Below, in pieces: positions 34,196-41,500 of a stretch of 64,000 bases of DNA (position 1 is its first letter; each line of letters begins with the position of its first letter). A model generated the notes under the pieces. The model did not search any database and had not been told where the DNA came from. It saw nothing but the letters and a program-made list of their open reading frames with translations. Where the stretch lies: NCBI RefSeq assembly GCF_000504245.1, contig NZ_KI632509.1:3391751-3455750 (forward strand), given 5' to 3'. This stretch comes from Haloechinothrix halophila YIM 93223 (GTDB lineage Bacteria > Actinomycetota > Actinomycetes > Mycobacteriales > Pseudonocardiaceae). The position numbers and the translations under genes were made by a program.

Positions 34196-35581
34196 CTACT
34201 CGCGACCCTGGTCGCGTTGTTCACCGCCGGGCAGCCGGGTCTCGGTTGCCGGTTCCCGCTGCTGGGTCCATTCGTCGCGCTTGCCCCACGCCGGGGTCGT
34301 TGACTTCCTGCCGGTGTCGGTCGAGCGCCGGAACCGGTCGTAGAACTTGTGGCCGATGTCGGCCAGCGCGCTCGGTTCGGAGCGCTCTCGCGCCCACCCG
34401 CTCGGTGTCTGCTTGTGCACGTCCCACCGCACCTCGCGGTTGAGGTGGTTGTTGGTGTACTTGCGCATCGGCTTGATGAGTCCGCCGAGCAGCCGCGACG
34501 CCGTCGTCGACACCTTCGAGCCAGGCGGTGTCTTGTAGAACGGCGTGAACTTGTCGGGGAAGCCGGGCATAGTGCAGCCGATGCACGCGCCACCGGCGTT
34601 CATGCAGCCCCCGGCGTGGTTGATCGCGCCGCGCGAAGTGATGTTGCAGTTGACGACAGGGCCCCAGCAGCCGATCTCGACGAGGCACTCCTTGTCGCCG
34701 AACTCCTCGGCGTAGGTGCCCTCCTCGTAGTACGCGCCGCGAACGCAGTGCCGGTGCACTGTCTCGCCGAACAGCCACGCTGGCCTGCCCAGCTCATCGA
34801 ACTCCGGCAGCGGGCCGAAGCCTTGCAGGAAGTACAGGATCGCGGTGACCGTCTCGGTGAAGTTGTCACCGATCGGGGCGCAGCCTGGCACGTTGACCAC
34901 CGGCAGCCCGAAGGCGCTGCGGTAGTCCTTGCCGAGGAAGTCCATCAGACTCATCGCCCCGGTCGGGTTGCCCGCGGCCGAGGGGACGCCACCCCAGGTG
35001 GCGCAGGTGCCGATGGCGATGGACGCGGCGGCGCCAGGGGCGAGCCGAGCGATCCACTCGTCGGTGGTGACCGTGCGCATCGCGCCATCCGGCCCCCACG
35101 GTTCCTCACCCTGGCCGACCCAGTAGCCGCCGGTCGCCATCGCCATGGTCTCGTCGGTGATCGAGCCCTCCAGCACGATCGCGTAGGGCGCGTCGAGCTT
35201 GCCCTGCACCGCGAGCTCGTGGGGATGCATGTACTTCGGGCCCGACTCGACGTTGACCACCGGATGGTGCAGCACCACCTGCGGCAACCCGGGGTGCGCG
35301 CCGAGCACCAGGCTCTCCACCGACGGCGCCTGAGCGCCGGTAACCGAGACCGTGCAACCGTCGCAGCTCATCCCGGCGAACCAGAAGACGTGGATCTTGT
35401 CCATCGGACCGATGCGCGTGCTGGGATCGGTGTGGGCGATCGGGTCGAGCATCGCCTCCATCGACGACCTGCTTGGCATACCGAAGTCGCCGAGCTCGGC
35501 CTGGTCGTGGAAGCGGTCGACCGGCCCGAGGGCGTCGAGCAACCGCTGCGCCGGGGTTCGTTCGGATGACTGCGCGACCAT
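34196..35581 (-). CDS. hhyS: [NiFe]-hydrogenase small subunit, group 1h
   Basis: A 461-residue electron-transfer subunit. FeS ligands lie in SCDGCTVS (Cys73, Cys76), GTCATWGG, VPGCAPIGDN, HRHCVRG, GDKECLVEIGCWG and GGACIGCTMPGFPD. In the known actinobacterial-type structure the proximal cluster uses one Asp with three Cys; Asp74 is the likely equivalent here. There is no twin-arginine signal, so the enzyme stays on the cytoplasmic side. The C-terminal 90 residues are long and basic, possibly a membrane-contact region. ATG at 35581 with GGAGG eight bases upstream. Confidence 0.93.
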   Translation of the reverse strand: MVAQSSERTPAQRLLDALGPVDRFHDQAELGDFGMPSRSSMEAMLDPIAHTDPSTRIGPMDKIHVFWFAGMSCDGCTVSVTGAQAPSVESLVLGAHPGLPQVVLHHPVVNVESGPKYMHPHELAVQGKLDAPYAIVLEGSITDETMAMATGGYWVGQGEEPWGPDGAMRTVTTDEWIARLAPGAAASIAIGTCATWGGVPSAAGNPTGAMSLMDFLGKDYRSAFGLPVVNVPGCAPIGDNFTETVTAILYFLQGFGPLPEFDELGRPAWLFGETVHRHCVRGAYYEEGTYAEEFGDKECLVEIGCWGPVVNCNITSRGAINHAGGCMNAGGACIGCTMPGFPDKFTPFYKTPPGSKVSTTASRLLGGLIKPMRKYTNNHLNREVRWDVHKQTPSGWARERSEPSALADIGHKFYDRFRRSTDTGRKSTTPAWGKRDEWTQQREPATETRLPGGEQRDQGRE

Positions 35582-35615
35582 GTCTGTCGCCTCCGTCGGG
35601 TCACCGGACACGCCG

Positions 35616-35634
35616 TATATGACGATCACATCTA
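35616..35634. promoter_or_regulatory. Island dyad site G: TATATG-N7-CATCTA, ahead of hhyS
   Basis: Both half-sites match site C exactly. It sits 34 bases upstream of the hhyS start codon in the intergenic region shared with the divergent small membrane protein operon. Confidence 0.6.
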
Positions 35635-35688
35635 CCGTATCGCGTACCCGTAGCCGCCGAAAGTGGACAGCGGAGGCTGCCACCCCGG

Positions 35689-35707
35689 TGTATGCTCAAC
35701 ACACCTA
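35689..35707. promoter_or_regulatory. Island dyad site B: TGTATG-N7-CACCTA
   Basis: 45 bases ahead of the start at 35753. Over a 22-base span it agrees with site C at 17 positions. Second site in the same divergent region, 73 bases from site G. Confidence 0.6.
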
Positions 35708-35752
35708 GCGGACAGCGGCGTGTGAAGACAATGCGCGAAGACGAGGTGCGAT

Positions 35753-36019
35753 ATGACCCTCGCGGCTGAACATCTGACTGGCTGGTGGGTGGGATACGTG
35801 ATCGGGGCCGTCGTGGTGCTGCTGGTCGCGGCCCTGCTGATCCTGATCATCCTGACCGTACGGCGGATCGCCGCCGTCGCCGAGGACGCCACCGACGCGC
35901 TCCGGCTGGCCCAGCAGCGCACCGAAGCGCTCTGGCAACTCGAGGCGACTAGAACGGCGGCCACGGACATCCTCGCGGGCGCCACCGAGGCGAGGCACGC
36001 GCTGGGAGGCGGGCGATGA
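35753..36019 (+). CDS. Small single-span membrane protein Q1
   Basis: An 88-residue protein: WWVGYVIGAVVVLLVAALLI span, then TVRRIAAVAEDATDALRLAQ helix, ending ALGGGR. Looks like P1 at 21805 (LLGGGAR end, WW ahead of the span). First of three ATGA-overlapping genes divergent from hhyS. Confidence 0.72.
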   Translation: MTLAAEHLTGWWVGYVIGAVVVLLVAALLILIILTVRRIAAVAEDATDALRLAQQRTEALWQLEATRTAATDILAGATEARHALGGGR

Positions 36020-36366
36020 CACGCGCACTCGCGGACGACATCCAGGCGATCTGGTGGATCACGCTCGGCATCGGGCTCGTGGTCGCCGTCGTGGTAGTGG
36101 TCCTGCTGCAGTTGCTGCTCAACGCGGTCGACAAGGTCGAGCGCAACGTCATCACGTTGTGGGACACCGCGACCACCCTCGCCCGCAACACGGCGACGTC
36201 CTGGCAGCTCGGCTCGACCGGCGATCAACTCGACCGGATCAAAGCCGAGGCGCTGCGGCATGACGCGCTGCTCAGCGGCGGCGGGGATGGCCGCAGCGCC
36301 CAGCCATCGGCGGGTGGTCCGGTGGGCGGCGGCACAGCGAGCGACCCGGAAGGGGGTGTGCCATGA
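36016..36366 (+). CDS. Small single-span membrane protein Q2
   Basis: A 116-residue protein: IWWITLGIGLVVAVVVVVLL span, then DKVERNVITLWDTATTLARN and a helical region, ending in a Gly/Ser/Pro-rich disordered tail. Overlaps both neighbours by ATGA. Related in plan to Q1 and P1. Confidence 0.72.
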   Translation: MTRALADDIQAIWWITLGIGLVVAVVVVVLLQLLLNAVDKVERNVITLWDTATTLARNTATSWQLGSTGDQLDRIKAEALRHDALLSGGGDGRSAQPSAGGPVGGGTASDPEGGVP

Positions 36367-36629
36367 CCGCGCTGCTGGTGACCCTCACCGTCATCGAGAT
36401 CGCGCTGGTCGTCGGCGTGCTCGCGGTGTATCTGATCCTGATCGGCCGCAAGTTGCGAGTGGTGTCGACCTACCTGGGCAAAGTCGCGTTCGGCGTGCGC
36501 GCGGTGGAATCGCAGACCGCCGCGATCGAGCCGTCGGTGATCCGCATCAACGAGCGGCTGCGCGAGATCGACGCCGTCCTCGGCCCGCTCGCCGAGAAGG
36601 CCGAAGCCGCGGCCCGGCAACGCGGCTGA
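36363..36629 (+). CDS. Small single-span membrane protein Q3
   Basis: An 88-residue protein: N-terminal span (VIEIALVVGVLAVYLILI), then a cytoplasmic helix with VRAVESQTAAIEPSVIRINE. Homologue of P2 at 22089. Ends 49 bases before the convergent first CooC-like gene. Confidence 0.72.
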   Translation: MTALLVTLTVIEIALVVGVLAVYLILIGRKLRVVSTYLGKVAFGVRAVESQTAAIEPSVIRINERLREIDAVLGPLAEKAEAAARQRG

Positions 36630-36678
36630 GATCGGCGGCGCGCGGCGAGGCCGGACCCCAGTGCCCGCCGCGTGCGGC

Positions 36679-37476
36679 TCAGCCCTGCGGCGCGTCCACC
36701 GTGCGCAGCTGTGCGACCAGCTCACCAACGGCGGCCACCACCGGGCTGTCCGGCGCGACGTCCAGCAGCGGGCTGCCTGCCAAGTCCGCCCGCGCCACCG
36801 CGTCGTCGTAGGGCACGCTGGCCAGCCGCGTCAGCCGGTGTCGCTCGCAGAACTCGGCCACCGCATCGCCATCCGACTCGGACCGCAGCTTGTTCGCGAT
36901 CACGCCGATGCGAGCGATGGACAGTTCCATGGCGAGCGGCGCCAGCCTGCGCACCGTCTCCAGCGAGCGGAAGTACGGCTCCGCGACCAGCAGCAGGACG
37001 TCGACATTGCGCACCGTGCCCCTGCTGAGCTGCTCCGGCGATGCCTCCATGTCGACCACCGTCAGTACCTCAGGGCTGGCTGCATTGTCCGCGGCCAGAC
37101 CGCCGAGGCCGCTGCCGAGGTCAGCGAGCAGCGCGCCCACGGTGGCGTGCGCCGAGCACAGGCAGCCTTCCCCCGCGTGGGCAGGCCCGCCCATCGTGAG
37201 CATCACGACCCCGTCGGGCCCGGTGATTCCGTGCGCGGTGAGCACGCTGTCCACGGTGTCTGTCAGCGCAAGCCCATCGAGCCGCTTCGACACCAGCGAA
37301 GCGGGCAGCGGCCGCTGCTCCTTCATCCGATCGTGCCCCAACGCGACCGCGAGATTGGGATTCGAGTCCGCGTCGATGGCGATCACTCGCGCGCCAGCAC
37401 GCGCGGCCAGCCGGGCCACGGTGGCCGCGATGGTGGTCTTGCCGACCCCACCCTTGCCTGCGATGCCGATGCGCAT
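36679..37476 (-). CDS. CooC-like nickel-type ATPase 1
   Basis: A 265-residue P-loop ATPase of the SIMIBI class (MinD/ArsA/CooC branch). Deviant Walker A is GKGGVGKTT at residues 7-15, switch I region DADSNPNL, and ECxC-like GCLCSAHATVG with Cys105 and Cys107, the CxC that binds nickel at the dimer interface in CooC. CooC proteins insert Ni into carbon monoxide dehydrogenase, but no such enzyme is in the window. A role in hydrogenase nickel delivery is inferred. ATG at 37476. Confidence 0.78.
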   Translation of the reverse strand: MRIGIAGKGGVGKTTIAATVARLAARAGARVIAIDADSNPNLAVALGHDRMKEQRPLPASLVSKRLDGLALTDTVDSVLTAHGITGPDGVVMLTMGGPAHAGEGCLCSAHATVGALLADLGSGLGGLAADNAASPEVLTVVDMEASPEQLSRGTVRNVDVLLLVAEPYFRSLETVRRLAPLAMELSIARIGVIANKLRSESDGDAVAEFCERHRLTRLASVPYDDAVARADLAGSPLLDVAPDSPVVAAVGELVAQLRTVDAPQG

Positions 37477-37592
37477 GGTGCACCCTTCGTGGCCGGCCGG
37501 GGCTCGCCCGCTGGCTTACCCGCGGCCGCCGTCCTATCGTTGGCCTCATTCTGCGACTGGCGCAGCGTGGGGACAACACGAAGGAGCTGGTC

Positions 37593-38354
37593 ATGAAACT
37601 GGGCGTGGTCGGCAAAGGCGGCGTCGGCAAGACAACGGTGAGCGCCCTGCTCGCGCGGGCGTTCGCGGCGCGCGGGCGACGGGTTCTCGCCATCGACACC
37701 GACTCGAACCCGAATCTCGGCGTCTCGCTCGGCCTCGACCAGCAACGGACCGACACTGTGCCGGTGCTGCCCCGGTCGTTGATCGTGGGCTCGGGGGGCT
37801 CTGGGAACTCTGGGGGCACAGCCACCGCGGCGGACGTGGTGCGCGACTACGGTGTCGCGACGCCGTCCGGTGTGACGCTCATGTCGGCGATCAAGGTGAC
37901 CGACGCGGGCGCGGGCTGCACCTGTGCCGGGCACGCCAGCGTGCGCAGCCTGCTCGGCGAGGTGATGGCGGAACAGGCTGCGGTGACGCTGGTCGACATG
38001 GAGGCGGGACTGGAGCACCTGAGCCGCTCCGGCGGCACGCTGGCCTACGCCGATGTGCTGCTCGTCGTCATGGAGCCGAGCCGCAAGTCGGTGATCACCG
38101 CGGCCCGTACCCAGGCACTCGCCGCCGAGCTGGGCATCCCGCTGGTGTTCGGCGTCGGCAACAAAGCCCGGCAGGACGACGAGGAGTTCTTCAGCGCGTT
38201 GTGCGGCGAGTTCGACGTCCCGCTGCTTGGCGTACTGCCTTACGACGACACGGTGTCGGCCGCCGACCGTGCCGGTGTCGCGCTCGGTGGCGTGCCGCGG
38301 GCGGTGGACGCGCTGGTCGACGCGCTCGAGGCGCGCAGCGCCGTCGCGTCGTGA
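37593..38354 (+). CDS. CooC-like nickel-type ATPase 2
   Basis: A 253-residue ATPase: GKGGVGKTT, DTDSNPNLGVSLGL, and GCTCAGHASVRSL with Cys109 and Cys111, then VTLVDMEAGLEHLSR (Walker B with the family's DMEAG). A Gly/Ser-rich insert (GSGGSGNSGGT) follows residue 65. ATG at 37593 with AAGGAG upstream. The final Ser codon and TGA stop are provided by the 44-bp palindrome. Confidence 0.78.
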   Translation: MKLGVVGKGGVGKTTVSALLARAFAARGRRVLAIDTDSNPNLGVSLGLDQQRTDTVPVLPRSLIVGSGGSGNSGGTATAADVVRDYGVATPSGVTLMSAIKVTDAGAGCTCAGHASVRSLLGEVMAEQAAVTLVDMEAGLEHLSRSGGTLAYADVLLVVMEPSRKSVITAARTQALAAELGIPLVFGVGNKARQDDEEFFSALCGEFDVPLLGVLPYDDTVSAADRAGVALGGVPRAVDALVDALEARSAVAS

Positions 38355-38392
38355 GTGGCTATCAGCGTTCTAACCCTGATCAGCACTCACGA
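38349..38392 (+). repeat. 44-bp palindromic element, copy 3 (carries a stop codon)
   Basis: Arms TCGTGAGTG / CACTCACGA, centre GTTCTAAC. The TGA of CooC-like gene 2 is in the left arm. The right arm ends 14 bases before the stop of convergent CooC-like gene 3, so it can act as a bidirectional terminator. Confidence 0.92.
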
Positions 38393-38405
38393 CCCAGGTA
38401 GCCCG

Positions 38406-39140
38406 TTACGCCGGGGCGGTCAGGGTGCCAGCCAGCGCGGCGATGGCCCGCACCCCATCGGCGTCTGGGGCCACGTCGAACGCGGCGAGCCCGTGCCGGT
38501 CGGCCTCGGCGATGCGCTCGTCATACGGCACGCACACGACGTCGGCGTCACCGAACGCGGCGGTGATCAGCGCGCGGTCGGCCTCGTCGCGGACCTGGTT
38601 GCCGAGCACCACCAGCCTGCCGAGCCGCTTCTCGGCCACCAACTCGGCCGCCCGCCGAGCGACCTCGACCGACTTCGCGGTCGGCAGGACCACCAGCAGG
38701 ACGACGTCCACCGCGCCCTCCTCCAGCCGGGTGAGCGTGCCGGTGCCTGCCTCGAAGTCAGCGATGACGGTCTGCTCGTCGAATCCCACCGTGCGCAGCA
38801 GCTGCTCCGGCGACAGCCCGCAGCACGGGCAGCCGGGCTCCGGCTTGTCGATGGCACTGACCACGGCAAGCCGCACGCCGTCCGGCGCGTCGCTGCCGAA
38901 GACGTCGACCAGCGAGTTCCAGCTCGGCGCGTGCTCCTGCGTGCCGTCGTCGAGGGACTGCCGCAGCCCGATGAGCCGCTCGGTCTCGTCATCACCGATG
39001 CCGAGTGAAATGCCGAGGTTGGGGTTGGTGTCGCAGTCAAGCGCGACGACCGGGGCGCCGCCGCGTGCGAGCGTGCGCGCGAGCACGGCGGCTGTCGTCG
39101 TCTTGCCGACCCCGCCCTTGCCGACCACTGCCAGCTTCAT
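38406..39140 (-). CDS. CooC-like nickel-type ATPase 3
   Basis: A 244-residue ATPase: GKGGVGKTT, DCDTNPNLGISLG, and EPGCPCCGLSPEQL with Cys104, Cys106 and Cys107, then VIADFEAGTGTLTR. The nickel-type CxC is present and extended to CxCC. ATG at 39140 overlaps the stop of CooC-like gene 4 (ATGA), so 4 and 3 are made as a pair. Confidence 0.78.
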   Translation of the reverse strand: MKLAVVGKGGVGKTTTAAVLARTLARGGAPVVALDCDTNPNLGISLGIGDDETERLIGLRQSLDDGTQEHAPSWNSLVDVFGSDAPDGVRLAVVSAIDKPEPGCPCCGLSPEQLLRTVGFDEQTVIADFEAGTGTLTRLEEGAVDVVLLVVLPTAKSVEVARRAAELVAEKRLGRLVVLGNQVRDEADRALITAAFGDADVVCVPYDERIAEADRHGLAAFDVAPDADGVRAIAALAGTLTAPA

Positions 39141-39934
39141 GGTCCACCTCGAGAATCCGCGAGTGCTGCCTGTGCTGTGTGCGTGTGCGCCGCGAGCCGG
39201 TCCCCGAGCTCGGTCACGGCCGCTACGACCGGGGAGTCAGGTGCGACGTCGAGTACCGAGTGGCCATCGCGCTCGGCGGTGAGCACCTGGTCGTCCCACG
39301 GCACGCTGCCGAGTACGTCGAGGCCGGTGCGCTGTCGCACCCGTTCGGCGTCACCGTCGTCGCGTGCCTGACTGACCACGGCGACGAGTCGGCGTGGCGC
39401 GGCATCCGTCGTGGCGAGCTTCGCCAGTCTGCGGGCCGAGAGCAACCCCGCCGATGTCGGCGGCACCACCACGATCACGGTGTCGGCGTATCCAGCCCAG
39501 CCGAAGAAGGGTTGTCGGGTGCCGCCGGGCAGGTCACCGATGATCGTCGGTGACTCCGATGGCAGGCCGTCCAGGATCTGCCGGAATGCCCACTGCGAGC
39601 GCATCAGCGGCGCACCGGACGCACGGGCCTTGCCGAACTGCAAGAACCGGACGCCGTCCGGCGCTGGCAGCGCGTAGCGATCCAGCGCCGCCGTCGCGGT
39701 CAGCCCCTGCCGCAGCCGGAAGCGGGGTCCCGGCTCGCCATCGGCCTGCTCCGTCACGGCGTCCGCTGGGATGGCCGCGTCGACGACGCCGAGGCCGAGC
39801 GAGACCGACAGACCTGGCATCGGGTCGGAGTCCACGGCGAGCACGTCCTCGCCGCCGCGCGCGAGCAGCCGCGCGAGCACCCCGGCGATCGCGGACTTGC
39901 CCGCACCACCCTTACCGACGAATGCCACTCGCAT
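39137..39934 (-). CDS. CooC-like ATPase 4, without cysteines
   Basis: A 265-residue ATPase with a changed P-loop, GKGGAGKSA, and DSDPMPGLSVSLG. Where its three paralogues have CxC it reads FGKARASGAPLMRSQ, and the protein has no cysteine at all. Switch II reads IIGDLPGGTRQPF. It probably cannot bind nickel the same way and may act as a regulatory or heterodimer partner of ATPase 3. ATG at 39934; site C lies upstream. Confidence 0.72.
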   Translation of the reverse strand: MRVAFVGKGGAGKSAIAGVLARLLARGGEDVLAVDSDPMPGLSVSLGLGVVDAAIPADAVTEQADGEPGPRFRLRQGLTATAALDRYALPAPDGVRFLQFGKARASGAPLMRSQWAFRQILDGLPSESPTIIGDLPGGTRQPFFGWAGYADTVIVVVPPTSAGLLSARRLAKLATTDAAPRRLVAVVSQARDDGDAERVRQRTGLDVLGSVPWDDQVLTAERDGHSVLDVAPDSPVVAAVTELGDRLAAHTHTAQAALADSRGGP

Positions 39935-40023
39935 GGATCAGCCCTTTGCGCCGATCGGATGTCAGACGTTGGCCGCAGCATAGCCCCGTCGTAGCCAACT
40001 CGCCGTGCGATCGTCCCTCCGGC

Positions 40024-40042
40024 TATATGATCAGCACATCTA
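40024..40042. promoter_or_regulatory. Island dyad site C: TATATG-N7-CATCTA
   Basis: Half-sites identical to site G. It lies between divergent CooC-like gene 4 (start 39934) and the membrane gene at 40092, so could serve both. Confidence 0.6.
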
Positions 40043-40091
40043 GTGACTTCTCAGTCACCCAAAAGTAGCGTTATCACACGTGAGGTGACCT

Positions 40092-40490
40092 ATGGCACAC
40101 ACGTGGCAGGGACAACGTTCACCGAACCCGAGAATGACGCACCGTTCGGATGCCCACCGCACGGGCGAAAACCACCTCGCGAGCGGACGCGTTCGCTGCA
40201 CCTTCTGCACGATCGCCAATACCGCCGTCGGCCTGCTGATCGGTGTCGCACCCGTACTGGTTCCCCTACTCACCGGGCGCGCGGAACTGGCCATCTGGGG
40301 CCTGCCGCTGACGCTGATCATCCTCGGCTACACCGCGCACCGAGTCATTCGCACGGGCCACCTCCCCGGCGCTGACCGCGTCGCCCACGCGACCGGGTTG
40401 AGCCGCGTCGTCGGACCGGATGAACCGGCACCGGCGTCGGACACCGCACCACAACACCGGAAAGGAGGCAGCGATGACGAACAGTGCTGA
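40092..40490 (+). CDS. Unknown two-span membrane protein with cytoplasmic Cys pair
   Basis: A 132-residue protein. After a polar N-terminus comes RVRCTFCTIANTAVGLLIGV, a CxxC directly before the first span, then AIWGLPLTLIILGYTAHRVI as the second, and a polar C-terminus. The CxxC at the membrane surface could bind a metal, heme or FeS cluster together with a partner. ATG at 40092 after GTGAGGTG. It follows site C and overlaps the next gene. I do not recognise the family. Confidence 0.65.
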   Translation: MAHTWQGQRSPNPRMTHRSDAHRTGENHLASGRVRCTFCTIANTAVGLLIGVAPVLVPLLTGRAELAIWGLPLTLIILGYTAHRVIRTGHLPGADRVAHATGLSRVVGPDEPAPASDTAPQHRKGGSDDEQC

Positions 40491-41031
40491 ATCACGGGGT
40501 ATCTCCGCCGACAAGCACGAGCAGGTCGGGGCCGGGTGGCGAGTGTTCCAAGTGCTCGCCTTGATCGCGGGCGTTTCCTACATCATCGGCTGGGTCGCCG
40601 CGGGCCCGGCAAGCTACTTCAACGGAATCGTCGACTCGCCGACCGCATTCTCCAGCTACACCAGCTTGATCAGCTTCTTGTCGCCGATCGTCGCGCTCGC
40701 CGCGATCCTGCTGGCGGTCGATCCGCACCGGCTCAACCTGCTGACCAGGAAGTCAGCCGCGGCACGTATAGCGGCTGTCCTGCTGCTGATCCTGACCATC
40801 GGCTGGCTACTCAACGGCATGTTCACCCCGATGTACGAGAAGCTGATGACCGTGCCGATGAACCCGTCGCAGGTGCTGCCGATCCCCGGTGGCGTCTTCC
40901 TGCACATGGTGCTGCAGCACTGGTTCATGTCGATCGCCGTGCTGACGCTGGCGCTGATGCCAAGCCGGTTCTCCGCACTGATCGCCAACACTCAGCCGAC
41001 GGCATTGCAGTGCGCCGTGGTGCGCTGCTGA
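40474..41031 (+). CDS. Unknown four-span membrane protein
   Basis: A 185-residue integral membrane protein with four predicted spans (VFQVLALIAGVSYIIGWVAA, YTSLISFLSPIVALAAILLA, IAAVLLLILTIGWLLNGMF, HMVLQHWFMSIAVLTLALM). His and Met in the last span (LHMVLQHWFM) could be cofactor or quinone contacts. ATG at 40474 with a perfect AAAGGAGG; overlaps the gene before it. Context suggests a membrane partner linking the hydrogenase to the respiratory chain, but this is inference. Confidence 0.65.
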   Translation: MTNSAESRGISADKHEQVGAGWRVFQVLALIAGVSYIIGWVAAGPASYFNGIVDSPTAFSSYTSLISFLSPIVALAAILLAVDPHRLNLLTRKSAAARIAAVLLLILTIGWLLNGMFTPMYEKLMTVPMNPSQVLPIPGGVFLHMVLQHWFMSIAVLTLALMPSRFSALIANTQPTALQCAVVRC

Positions 41032-41137
41032 CCGTCTCCGACGTGGCTGCGCGCCGCCCGGGACGGGCGCAGCCACTCGGCGCGGTTCTCGTCGCCACAT
41101 TGTGTGACTCGGCCAACAGTCGTACGGTCGCAGGAGG

Positions 41138-41156
41138 TATAGGACTTCAACACATA
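41138..41156. promoter_or_regulatory. Island dyad site D: TATAGG-N7-CACATA, ahead of hypC
   Basis: 59 bases upstream of hypC. CACATAGT followed by a CTCGG run is shared with site A ahead of the P1/P2 genes. Confidence 0.5.
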
Positions 41157-41215
41157 GTGGCTCGGCGGGCAGCGGCTCGGCATCGCCGGCCCCTCGGCCA
41201 TGGAGGTGACACGCG

Positions 41216-41488
41216 ATGTGCCTCGGCATTCCCGGTGAGGTCATCGAGGTGGACGAGGAACGTCCTGACCTGGCGAAGGTCGCGGTCAGCGGGGTAAAGC
41301 GCAAGATCAACATCGGCCTGCTCACCGACGATCCGCCGGTGCAGGGTGATTGGGTGCTCATCCACGTCGGCTTCGCGCTTTCGAAGATCGACGAGGCCCA
41401 GGCGGCGGCCGAGCTTGACTACCTGGCGGGACTCGGCCAGTCCTATGAGGACGAGCTGGCCGCGCTGCGCGACTCGCGGATCGAGTGA
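41216..41488 (+). CDS. hypC: Hydrogenase maturation chaperone HypC
   Basis: A 90-residue protein with the obligatory MCLGIPGEV start (Cys2), and GDWVLIHVGFALSKIDEAQA, the HypC C-terminal helix. It carries the Fe(CN)2CO unit with HypD to the large subunit. ATG at 41216, with GGAGGTGAC upstream. First gene of hypCDE. Confidence 0.93.
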   Translation: MCLGIPGEVIEVDEERPDLAKVAVSGVKRKINIGLLTDDPPVQGDWVLIHVGFALSKIDEAQAAAELDYLAGLGQSYEDELAALRDSRIE

Positions 41489-41500
41489 GGAGGAGGCGCG

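Noticed and set aside
34196-35581. Tat-exported periplasmic hydrogenase
   Set aside because: The small subunit has no twin-arginine signal at its N-terminus.
36679-39934. MinD/ParA-type partition or cell-division ATPases
   Set aside because: The P-loop context, the DxDxNPNL stretch and the CxC pairs fit CooC better, and no partner of a partition system is present.
36679-39934. Carbon monoxide dehydrogenase maturation locus
   Set aside because: No cooS-like or other CODH gene lies in the window; the surrounding genes belong to a hydrogenase.
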